From NCBI GenBank assembly GCA_019751575.1, contig JAIENF010000614.1, positions 1 to 5,505 on the forward strand: 5,505 nucleotides of DNA, given 5' to 3'. The first letter of the stretch is position 1. Each line of letters opens with the position of its first letter. This stretch comes from Burkholderiales bacterium (GTDB lineage: Bacteria > Pseudomonadota > Gammaproteobacteria > Burkholderiales > CAIKXV01). A program made the position numbers and the translations under genes. Shown here one piece after another: positions 1 through 5,497 of this stretch. The notes under the pieces were generated by a model. The model was not told the origin of the DNA. It saw nothing but the letters and a program-made list of their open reading frames with translations, and ran no database searches.

Positions 1-196
1 CCGGCTTCTTGCCGTTGTCGCGGAAATCAGTGACGTACCAGCCGGACCCCTTGAGCTGGAATCCGGCCGCGGTGACCTGCTTGGCCAGGGTCGGTTTGCC
101 ACATGACGGACAATCGGTCAGTGGATCCTCGCTCACCTTCTGCAGCACATCCTGTTCGAAGCCGCAGGAGGCGCATCGATAGGCGTAGATCGGCAT
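1..196 (-). CDS. FmdB family zinc-ribbon protein (partial, C-terminus outside window)
   Basis: This is a small putative regulatory protein with one zinc ribbon. Only the first 65 residues are inside the window. It opens MPIYAYRC, the usual FmdB start, and has two CxxC knuckles: C8/C11 and C29/C32, spaced as expected for four-cysteine zinc binding. A segment with GSGWYVTDFRDNGKK follows; FmdB proteins have a similar GxGWY.TD stretch after the ribbon. The start at 196 is supported by GGAG six bases upstream (203-206). It is transcribed away from the PHA cluster, and a perfect TATAAT lies at 237-242. In many proteobacteria fmdB precedes a DUF502 membrane protein and aspS; that is family knowledge and cannot be checked here. 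The biochemical role of FmdB is poorly defined: the name comes from a proposed regulator of formamidase/amidase expression. The family call is firm; the function is not. Confidence 0.92.
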   Translation of the reverse strand, partial: MPIYAYRCASCGFEQDVLQKVSEDPLTDCPSCGKPTLAKQVTAAGFQLKGSGWYVTDFRDNGKKP

Positions 197-214
197 CGCG
201 CACTCCGGAGAAAT

Positions 215-244
215 TTGGAAAAAGTCAAAGAAATCAATTATAGC
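215..244 (+). promoter_or_regulatory. Candidate promoter for the holin-phaC-pta-ack cluster
   Basis: TTGGAA at 215-220 (4 of 6 to TTGACA) is followed after 18 bases by TATAGC at 239-244 (4 of 6 to TATAAT). It shares bases with the -10 box of the opposing fmdB promoter. It would give a leader of roughly 105 bases before the ATG at 357. A second weak -10-like hexamer, TATGCT at 320-325, has no partner at the right distance. This is inference from hexamer matching only. Confidence 0.35.
237..242 (-). promoter_or_regulatory. Candidate -10 box of the fmdB promoter
   Basis: Read on the minus strand this is a perfect TATAAT, in an AT-rich island (about 211-242) that stands out in very GC-rich surroundings. 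Transcription would start about 34 bases before the fmdB ATG. No good -35 hexamer is seen at a 16-18 base spacing: the best, CGGATT at 259-264, matches TTGACA poorly. Confidence 0.55.
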
Positions 245-280
245 GCGGGCGCCGGCAGAATCCGTGCCCGATCGCGTTTG

Positions 281-314
281 CGGCACCGCAGCGCGGCCGC
301 GGCGCGGGGTGCCG
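281..314 (+). repeat. GC-rich stem-loop in the leader of the plus-strand cluster
   Basis: A 7-bp perfect inverted repeat, CGGCACC (281-287) and GGTGCCG (308-314), encloses a 20-base loop. The loop itself contains the palindrome CGCGGCCGCG (292-301). If transcription starts near 250, this would fold in the 5' untranslated RNA some 40 bases before the first start codon. It lacks a U-tract and so is not a standard terminator. In DNA this rich in GC such pairing can be accidental. Confidence 0.35.
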
Positions 315-356
315 TCGTGTATGCTTTCCGGCCATGATCCCCGCGCGAGAGACCGG

Positions 357-698
357 ATGAAACTCCTGCTGCGCTGGTTGCTGAACGCGATCGGGCTATG
401 GGTGGCTACCGTGATCATCCCCGGGGTCGCCGCCTCCGGCTGGCAGGCCCTCGTGGTCGCGGCGCTGCTGCTGGGCCTCGTCAACGCGCTCGTGCGTCCG
501 GTGCTGGTGCTGCTGACCCTGCCGATCACGCTCGTGACGCTCGGGCTTTTCCTGGTGGTGATCAATGCCTGCATGCTGCTGCTGGTCGCGTGGCTGGTTC
601 CGGGTTTCGCGATCGACGGATTGCTCTGGGCAGGAGTCCTCGCCGCGCTCTGGATGTCGCTGTTCGGACTCTCGACGCAATGGGCGGTGAAGGGCTGA
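357..698 (+). CDS. Phage-holin-4 / YvlD family small membrane protein
   Basis: A 113-residue, strongly hydrophobic protein with about four predicted membrane helices (roughly residues 4-22, 29-47, 51-78 as one long or broken segment, and 86-106). The core, residues 38-69, reads LLGLVNALVRPVL, then LTLPITLVTLGLF, then N70; this is the signature of the phage holin 4 superfamily (PF04020, YvlD type). A VPGF.IDG turn (81-88) precedes the last helix, as in relatives. I chose the ATG at 357 because family members begin MK.L.RWLLN. The upstream ATG at 264 would add 31 Arg/Pro-rich residues without family resemblance. GAGAG at 347-351 could serve as a weak ribosome site. Despite the family name these are mostly chromosomal proteins of unknown function; nothing here points to a prophage or lysis. 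Its TGA shares a base with the synthase ATG (TGATG, 696-700), so the two are probably translationally coupled. Confidence 0.9.
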   Translation: MKLLLRWLLNAIGLWVATVIIPGVAASGWQALVVAALLLGLVNALVRPVLVLLTLPITLVTLGLFLVVINACMLLLVAWLVPGFAIDGLLWAGVLAALWMSLFGLSTQWAVKG

Positions 699-2419
699 TG
701 GCACCGCGGACGGAACCTGCACGACCAGAGCCCCCCGCAGCCGCGGTCAATCCGCCACCGTTGTCCGCACCGCTGGCGTGGCTGCAATGGTGGCAGCAGC
801 TCGCACTTTCGCCGGTGCGCCAGGCGCGGCTGGCTGACCTTGCACTGCGCAACGCCTGCCGGATGACCGCAGCCTGCCTCGAACCGCTCTCCGGTGGCGA
901 CGGCAAGCGCCCGGCCACCCGCCCGGCTTCGAACGATCGTCGGTTCCAGGGGCCGGCGTGGCAGCAATGGCCGTTCAATGCGTATGCGCTGGGCTTCTCG
1001 CTGCAGCAGGCCTGGTGGCAGGAAGCGACCCGGCCATTGCCGGGACTGCCTCGACGCGCGCGGCACCTGGTCGAATTCGGCACGCGCCAGATGCTGGACG
1101 CGATGTCGCCGGCGAATTTCCCGTCGACCAACCCCGACGTGCTGTCGGCGACGATTCGGGAAGGCGGCGCGAACCTGCTGCGCGGAGGCGCGCACCTGCT
1201 CGACGACCTGCACCGGCATCAGCGGCGCCTGCCGCCGGCCGGCGCCGAGGCGTTCCGCGTCGGCGACACCGTTGCCACCACGCCGGGACGGGTGGTTTTC
1301 CGCAACCGGCTGATCGAACTGATCCAGTATTCACCGAAGACGCCGGCGGTGATGGCCGAGCCGGTCCTGATCGTGCCGGCCTGGATCATGAAGTACTACA
1401 TCCTGGACCTCTCGCCGGAAAACTCGCTGGTCGACTGGCTGGTGCGCCAGGGCCATACCGTGTTCATGGTGTCCTGGCTGAACCCCGATGCACGCGACCG
1501 GCATCTTTCGCTGGACGACTATCTGTCCTGCGGGCTCTACGCGGCACTCGACACGGTCGGCGCGACCGTGCCCGGGCGCCCGGTGCACACGGTCGGCTAC
1601 TGCCTGGGTGGCACGCTGCTGGCGATCGGTGCTGCCGCGATGGCGCGCGATGGCGTCGAGCGCATCGGCAGCCTCAGCCTGTTCGCCGCGCAGACCGACT
1701 TTTCGCAGCCCGGCGAGCTCGGGCTGTTCATCGACGAGGCGCAGCTGCGCTGGCTCGAGCGGGAGATGCAGCGCACGGGCTACCTCGACACCCGGCAGAT
1801 GGCGGGTGCGTTCGCACTGCTTCGCGCCGGAGACCTCGTATGGACGCGGGCGGTGCGCGAATACCTGCTGGGCCAGCGCGAGCCGCTGATCGACCTGATG
1901 GCCTGGAACGCGGACGGCACCCGGATGCCGGCCCGGATGCACGGCGAATACCTGCGCGCACTCTACCAGCGCAACGACCTGGCACATGGGCGCCTGCTGG
2001 CGGGCGGCCGCCCGGTATCGATGGCCGACATCCGCACGCCGGTGTTCATGGTCGCGACCGTCGCCGACCATGTCGCGCCCTGGCAGTCGGTCTACCAGTT
2101 GCACCGGCTCACCGATGCCGAGGTCACGTTCGTGCTGACCACCGGCGGGCACAATGCCGGGGTGGTGAATCCGCCGCAGGCGCCGGGCGCGAACGCGCGC
2201 CGCCACTACCAGATCGCCACCCGCCCGGCCGGCGACCCCGCGTCCACCCTGGATCCCCAGCGCTGGCGCGACACCACGCCGAGCAGCGCCGGCTCCTGGT
2301 GGACACCGTGGCAGGCGTGGCTCGCGCGGCATGGCAGCGGCGAAGTGGAACCACCCGCGCTTGGACACGACGGCCTCGACTACGGACGCGCACCCGGATC
2401 GTACGTACGCAGGCCATGA
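698..2419 (+). CDS. phaC: Class I-like poly(3-hydroxyalkanoate) synthase
   Basis: 573 residues, close to the roughly 590 of class I PhaC. It polymerises (R)-3-hydroxyacyl-CoA into polyester on storage granules, releasing CoA. An N-terminal PhaC_N region (about 80-250) carries SPANFPSTNPDVL (137-149), VATTPGRVVFRN (192-203) and LIELIQYSPKTP (205-216). The alpha/beta-hydrolase core follows. The lipase-like box is GYCLGG, with nucleophile Cys302 (codon 1601-1603). Asp457 in ADHVAPW and His485 in GGHNAGV complete the triad. AWN at 402-404 aligns with the conserved WNGD region of class I enzymes. The C-terminus has GSWWTPWQAWLA (532-543) and ends in a short GSYV tail. The segment PAWIMKYYILDL (227-238) differs from the PPxINKYYI of Cupriavidus PhaC; from memory it typifies a PhaC-like subfamily often found beside pta and ack. 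AAGGG at 690-694 gives a close Shine-Dalgarno for ATG 698. No phaA, phaB or phasin gene is in the window. Substrate chain length cannot be read from sequence. Confidence 0.94.
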   Translation: MAPRTEPARPEPPAAAVNPPPLSAPLAWLQWWQQLALSPVRQARLADLALRNACRMTAACLEPLSGGDGKRPATRPASNDRRFQGPAWQQWPFNAYALGFSLQQAWWQEATRPLPGLPRRARHLVEFGTRQMLDAMSPANFPSTNPDVLSATIREGGANLLRGGAHLLDDLHRHQRRLPPAGAEAFRVGDTVATTPGRVVFRNRLIELIQYSPKTPAVMAEPVLIVPAWIMKYYILDLSPENSLVDWLVRQGHTVFMVSWLNPDARDRHLSLDDYLSCGLYAALDTVGATVPGRPVHTVGYCLGGTLLAIGAAAMARDGVERIGSLSLFAAQTDFSQPGELGLFIDEAQLRWLEREMQRTGYLDTRQMAGAFALLRAGDLVWTRAVREYLLGQREPLIDLMAWNADGTRMPARMHGEYLRALYQRNDLAHGRLLAGGRPVSMADIRTPVFMVATVADHVAPWQSVYQLHRLTDAEVTFVLTTGGHNAGVVNPPQAPGANARRHYQIATRPAGDPASTLDPQRWRDTTPSSAGSWWTPWQAWLARHGSGEVEPPALGHDGLDYGRAPGSYVRRP

Positions 2420-2496
2420 TGATGCGGCACACTCGCGCCATGGACGTCCCGAAGGTGCGCTCGACGCCGCGCCGCCACCTGTCCCGCAACCACTGA
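2416..2496 (+). CDS. Possible 26-codon ORF bridging phaC and pta (or a lost pta N-terminal extension)
   Basis: Three tandem ATGs begin at 2416; the first forms an ATGA overlap with the phaC stop. The frame stays open for 26 codons, begins MMMRHTRAMDV, is basic, and ends at TGA 2494-2496, nine bases before the pta ATG and in the same frame. Base composition by codon position is 16/26, 13/26 and 25/26 GC, the order expected of coding DNA in this genome. No Shine-Dalgarno is needed if ribosomes re-initiate at the phaC stop. It could be a translational relay feeding pta, which has no visible ribosome site, or an N-terminal extension of pta now cut off by the TGA, or chance. No domain is recognised. 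Confidence 0.25.
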   Translation: MMMRHTRAMDVPKVRSTPRRHLSRNH

Positions 2497-2505
2497 CGAT
2501 CGACG

Positions 2506-3453
2506 ATGGCAGACAACCCGAGACAATCGATTCCCGCAGGCCCGGACACCGAGCACCTCGCAAGCCTGCTGTCGCGCGCCCGGGCGTTGCCGCCCGCGGC
2601 CACTGCGGTCGCCTGGCCGATGTCCGCCGATGCACTGGCCGGACCGGTCGATGCAGCGGCCGAAGGCCTTGTCGAACCGTGGCTGGTCGGGCCCGAGAAG
2701 GACATCCGGCTGCTGGCCGAGCGCGAGTCGCTGGACCTGCGCGGTTGCCGGTTGCTCGATGCCGCCGATCCGCTGCAGGCCGCGATGCACTGCGCCCGCC
2801 TCGCCCGCGATGGCGAAGTCAGCGCGATCATGAAGGGCAGCCTGCATACCGACGAACTGATGGCGGCCGTGGTCGCGCGCGAGTCCGGGCTGCGCACGGC
2901 GCGTCGGATCAGCCATGCCTTCGTGATGGGCGTGCCCGGCCACCCGCGGCTGCTGCTGATCACCGATGCAGCGGTGAACATCGCGCCCGACCTCGAGTCC
3001 AAGCGCGACATCGTGCAGAACGCGATCGATCTCGCCCATGCACTGGGCATCCCGCTGCCGAAGGTCGCATTGCTCGCCGCGGTGGAAACGGTGACTCCGA
3101 AGATGCCGGCGACCGTCGATGCGGCCGCGCTGTGCAAGATGGCCGATCGCGGCCAGATCCGTGGCGGCGTGCTGGACGGCCCGCTGGCATTCGACAATGC
3201 CCTGTCTGCGGATGCGGCACGGATCAAGGGAATCGTTTCGCCGGTGGCGGGCGAGCCGGACATCCTGGTCGCGCCGGATATCGAAGCCGGCAACATCCTC
3301 TACAAGCAGCTCGTGTTCTTCACCCGCGCGTTCGCCGCCGGGCTGGTGCTCGGCGCGCGCGTCCCGGTCATCCTCACCAGCCGTGCAGACGGCCGCAGTT
3401 CGCGCCTGGCCTCGTGCGCCGTGGCGCGGCTTGCCGTGACCGGCACCCGATGA
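2506..3453 (+). CDS. Phosphate acetyl/butyryltransferase (short, single-domain Pta)
   Basis: 315 residues. The family catalyses acyl-CoA + Pi = acyl-phosphate + CoA in the cytoplasm (PTA_PTB, PF01515). Visible motifs are IMKGSLHTDEL (108-118), LLITDAAVNIAPDLE (150-164), KRDIVQNAIDLAHALGI (166-182), TPKMPAT (197-203), VLDGPLAFDNALS (222-234), PDIEAGNILYKQL (257-269), and near the C-terminus VPVILTSRADG then SRLASCAVA (286-307). The last is the usual nucleotide-proximal end of the fold. It lacks the N-terminal MaoC/enoyl-CoA hydratase domain of longer bifunctional relatives and the DRTGG/AAA regions of long Pta. An in-frame TGA at 2494 makes ATG 2506 the only usual start, yet no Shine-Dalgarno precedes it. 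Its stop overlaps the kinase start (ATGA, 3450-3453). Acetyl, propionyl, butyryl or hydroxybutyryl preference cannot be decided; the synthase neighbour makes a C4 or hydroxyacyl substrate worth testing. Confidence 0.92.
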   Translation: MADNPRQSIPAGPDTEHLASLLSRARALPPAATAVAWPMSADALAGPVDAAAEGLVEPWLVGPEKDIRLLAERESLDLRGCRLLDAADPLQAAMHCARLARDGEVSAIMKGSLHTDELMAAVVARESGLRTARRISHAFVMGVPGHPRLLLITDAAVNIAPDLESKRDIVQNAIDLAHALGIPLPKVALLAAVETVTPKMPATVDAAALCKMADRGQIRGGVLDGPLAFDNALSADAARIKGIVSPVAGEPDILVAPDIEAGNILYKQLVFFTRAFAAGLVLGARVPVILTSRADGRSSRLASCAVARLAVTGTR

Positions 3454-4655
3454 CCGACGCAGTCCTCGCGTTCAATGCCGGCTCGTCCAGCCTGAAATTC
3501 GCGTTGTTCGCATGCCGCGGCGCGGCGATCGAGCCCCTGTTCCGCGGCCAGCTCGAAGACCTCGACGAAGATCCGCGGTTCCTGGTGGCCGATGCCACGG
3601 GCCGACGCCTCGTCGACCAGGACCTCGGGCAACTGCGACCGGGCGCCTGGACCCATCCCGAGGCGCTGGCCCACCTGCTGCACTGGGTCGATGCGCATGA
3701 CGACGACCTCGTCCTGCGCGCGATCGGCCACCGGGTGGTGCACGGGGGCGAATCCTTCGTGGGCCCGGTGATCGTCGACGAGGCGGTGGTCGACGCGATC
3801 GAGGCGCTGACCGCGCTCGCCCCGCTGCACCAGCCGGCGAGCATCGCGCCGATCCGCGCGCTGGCCGCCCTGCGGCCGGCGCTTCCACAGGTCGCCTGCT
3901 TCGATACTGCGTTCCACGCGACCCTCGATCCGGTCGAGCGCACCTTCGCCATCGGCGCCGACCTGCGGGCACATGGCGTGCGGCGGTTCGGCTTCCACGG
4001 GCTGTCCTACGAATACATCGCCGGCGAACTTCCGGCCCGCATCGGGGCCCTGGCCGAGGGGCGCGTGCTGGTCGCCCACCTGGGCAACGGCGCGTCGATG
4101 TGCGCGATGCATGGCCGGCGCAGCCGCGCCACCACCATGGGTTTCACCGCCCTGGACGGCCTCATGATGGGCACGCGCTGCGGCGCGCTCGACCCGGGCG
4201 CGGTGCTGCACCTGCTGCGCCATGCCGGCGTCGATGCCGCCACCCTGGAGCGCAAGCTCTACCGCGAGGCGGGACTGCTCGGGGTGTCGGGACTGTCGCA
4301 CGACATGCGCACGCTGCTCGCCTCGAGCGCACCGGCCGCCGCGCTGGCGGTGGACATGTACTGCCATCGCATCGTGCGCGAAGTCGGCTCGCTGGCGGCG
4401 GCGATCGGCGGACTCGACGCGCTGGTGTTCACGGCCGGCATCGGCGAGAACGCGGCGCCGGTGCGTGCACGCGTCGTCGATGCGCTCGGCTGGATGGGAC
4501 TTCGGCTCGATGCACGCGCCAACCAGTCCGGCGCCGCCTGCATCACCACCGCCGACAGCCGCGTGCAGGCCTTCGTGATCCCCACGAACGAAGAGGCGGT
4601 CGTCGCACGCCAGACCCTGGCACTGGCACTGGCCCCTCGTCCCGCACGCACCTAG
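3450..4655 (+). CDS. ackA: Acetate/propionate family kinase
   Basis: 401 residues, standard length for acetate kinases (ASKHA fold): acyl-phosphate + ADP = carboxylate + ATP. The N-terminal FNAGSSSLKF (8-17) holds the conserved Asn9 and Ser residues. R95 in GHRVVHGG, H127 in PLHQP, D152 in FDTAFH, H183 in GFHG, the HLGNGAS phosphate loop (210-216), R243 in MGTRCG, FTAGIGEN (327-334) and E381/E382 in PTNEE are the expected active-site elements, all present. Two positions differ from the Methanosarcina/E. coli type: PLHNP reads PLHQP, and GFHGTSH reads GFHGLSY, so the second His is Tyr. From memory these changes recur in the pta-linked proteobacterial subfamily, so the gene is probably functional but perhaps not the housekeeping acetate kinase. 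It starts inside the pta stop (ATGA) without a clear ribosome site, implying coupling. It is the last gene of the cluster, with a convergent neighbour 20 bases away. The name ackA reflects the family; the true substrate may be propionate, butyrate or hydroxybutyrate. Confidence 0.93.
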   Translation: MTDAVLAFNAGSSSLKFALFACRGAAIEPLFRGQLEDLDEDPRFLVADATGRRLVDQDLGQLRPGAWTHPEALAHLLHWVDAHDDDLVLRAIGHRVVHGGESFVGPVIVDEAVVDAIEALTALAPLHQPASIAPIRALAALRPALPQVACFDTAFHATLDPVERTFAIGADLRAHGVRRFGFHGLSYEYIAGELPARIGALAEGRVLVAHLGNGASMCAMHGRRSRATTMGFTALDGLMMGTRCGALDPGAVLHLLRHAGVDAATLERKLYREAGLLGVSGLSHDMRTLLASSAPAAALAVDMYCHRIVREVGSLAAAIGGLDALVFTAGIGENAAPVRARVVDALGWMGLRLDARANQSGAACITTADSRVQAFVIPTNEEAVVARQTLALALAPRPART

Positions 4656-4695
4656 CCGGCACCGCCCGGGCCTGCCTACCAGCCGCTGGTGCCGG
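4656..4695. terminator. Possible bidirectional stem-loop between convergent genes
   Basis: An 8-bp perfect inverted repeat, CCGGCACC (4656-4663) and GGTGCCGG (4688-4695), starts right after the kinase stop and runs into the last codons of the DUF427 gene. The 24-base loop contains the palindrome GCCCGGGC (4664-4671). No T-run follows on either strand, so it does not meet the usual intrinsic-terminator rule. It may still slow or protect converging transcripts. Confidence 0.3.
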
Positions 4696-5215
4696 GTCCA
4701 CCCTTGAAGGGGCCGACCACCTCGGGCGTGACCCACCCCGCATAGAACCGGCCGGGCTGCGGTTGCACCCGGACGCCGCCGACCGTGCACTCCATCGGCG
4801 ACGGATAGAAGCCGATCCAGCCGGCGAGGGCGGTGAAGTCCGCCTCGGGCGACGGGTAGCTCCAGGCCACCTTCTCGAACACGGCACCCGGCACCTGCAC
4901 CGACCAGTAGCGCGCCTCGCCCTTCCACTCGCAGTACGAGGCGCCGGGCGCGGCCAACAGGCAGCGCGGGTCGACGTCATCCGGATGCAGGTAGAAGGTC
5001 GGCGGGCTCGCGGTCTCGAGCACGCGCATCGCGCGCCGGGTGCGAGCGATCTCGACCCCGGCCGCGATGATCACGACCTCGCGCGCATCCGGCGCGAGCC
5101 GTGGCGGGCGCGGATAGTCCCAGACCGACTCCTGCCCCGGCGCGGGTTCCAGCGCGAACGCCGGACGCCGGCTGCCGTCATGGGGCCACTGCGGGACCCG
5201 GCCGTGCGGACTCAA
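4676..5215 (-). CDS. DUF427 domain protein
   Basis: 179 residues from the proposed TTG start. The DUF427 (PF04248) signature is clear: PGQESVWDYPRPPRL (26-40), IARTRRAMRVLETASPP (56-72), YLHPDDV (75-81), SYCEWKG (93-99), the hydrophobic core with VAWSYPSP (116-123), and the C-terminal GWVTPEVVGPFKG ending in GTSGW (160-179). The fold is a small beta-rich domain; biochemical function is unknown in general and I infer none here. Start choice: the only in-frame ATG upstream, at 5377, would add an implausible 54-residue Arg/Cys/Pro-rich tail. The next in-frame candidate is TTG at 5213-5215, which overlaps the stop of a small upstream ORF (TTGA), so coupling is possible. A weak GGCGG lies upstream. 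It converges on the kinase gene. The family is certain; the exact start is less so. Confidence 0.9.
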   Translation of the reverse strand: MSPHGRVPQWPHDGSRRPAFALEPAPGQESVWDYPRPPRLAPDAREVVIIAAGVEIARTRRAMRVLETASPPTFYLHPDDVDPRCLLAAPGASYCEWKGEARYWSVQVPGAVFEKVAWSYPSPEADFTALAGWIGFYPSPMECTVGGVRVQPQPGRFYAGWVTPEVVGPFKGGPGTSGW

Positions 5216-5310
5216 TGGACACCGCCGAGCAGGCCTGCGACCCGCTTCGTGCCCGGCTTGCCGAGGATGGCGACATCGTCGAGCCGCGCGAGAAGGCTTG
5301 CACCTGCCAT
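5212..5310 (-). pseudogene. DUF808/YedI-like N-terminal fragment (32 codons)
   Basis: A 32-residue ORF begins MAGASLLARLDDVA and ends GKPGTKRVAGLLGGVH before a TGA. From memory it resembles the first 30-40 residues of DUF808/YedI membrane proteins, which start MAG.LL.LLDDIA, go on to a second LLDD unit, then K.AAKKTAGVLGDD. The piece here would lack about eight residues between the two LLDD units. Nothing after the stop in any minus-strand frame continues a DUF808 protein; the DUF427 gene follows at once. GGGAG lies ten bases before the ATG, so it may be translated. Third-position GC is 24/32, lower than in the neighbouring genes. It could be a decayed remnant, a genuine small leader protein for DUF427, or a coincidental likeness. 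Confidence 0.35.
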
Positions 5311-5416
5311 CGCAGTAGTGCTCCCGGTGGGGTCCGCCGAGGATGGCCGGACCGATCTGCCGATGATGGCACGGCACGCCGCGTGGCAGGCGATGCGCAC
5401 GCGCGGCGGGCCTCGA

Positions 5417-5454
5417 CCGATGCGCGACGATCGCTCCGGTACACTGCGCATCGG
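5417..5454 (+). promoter_or_regulatory. 9-bp inverted repeat around a -10-like hexamer upstream of the right-edge gene
   Basis: CCGATGCGC (5417-5425) and GCGCATCGG (5446-5454) are perfect inverted repeats separated by 20 bases. Between them lies TACACT (5440-5445), a 4-of-6 match to TATAAT, within CCGGTACACT. A possible -35, TCGACC at 5413-5418, is 21 bases away, which is too long. A third copy of CGATGCGC sits at 5391-5398. The layout fits an operator overlapping a promoter for the gene starting at 5498. GC-rich composition makes chance copies of this word fairly likely. Confidence 0.3.
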
Positions 5455-5497
5455 CCGCACCGGCCTTCCTCCCACTGCACAGCGGAGCATCGCATCG

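Noticed and set aside
264..356. 31-residue N-terminal extension of the holin-like protein from ATG 264
   Set aside because: The added stretch is Arg/Pro-rich and unlike the family, whose members start MK.L.RWLL; the second ATG at 357 fits.
357..698. Prophage or lysis cassette suggested by the holin family name
   Set aside because: No endolysin, integrase or phage structural gene is near, and YvlD-type members are typically chromosomal.
958..2415. Long plus-strand frame inside phaC, continuous with the 2416-2496 mini-ORF
   Set aside because: Within phaC this is a frame shadow with Arg/Ala/Pro-rich translation. Only the part past the phaC stop was considered as a possible gene.
1331..2635. 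434-codon minus-strand open frame across phaC
   Set aside because: It is antisense to a gene with a full catalytic triad, its translation is Arg/Gly/His-rich without any domain, and long antisense frames are normal in DNA this GC-rich.
2331..3449. Upstream extension of the kinase frame to ATG 2331
   Set aside because: The added residues are out-of-frame translation of phaC and pta. The kinase family starts at the FNAGSSSLK region, which fits ATG 3450.
4617..4634. Short CTGGCA tandem repeat at the end of the kinase gene
   Set aside because: It encodes Leu-Ala-Leu-Ala and is explained by codon choice in an alanine/leucine tail.
3300..4928. 542-codon minus-strand open frame across the kinase and DUF427 genes
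   Set aside because: It runs antisense to the kinase and out of frame with DUF427, with low-complexity composition and no recognised motif.
5216..5377. ATG 5377 as the DUF427 start
   Set aside because: It would add 54 residues rich in Arg, Cys and His with no family resemblance, overlapping the DUF808-like frame.
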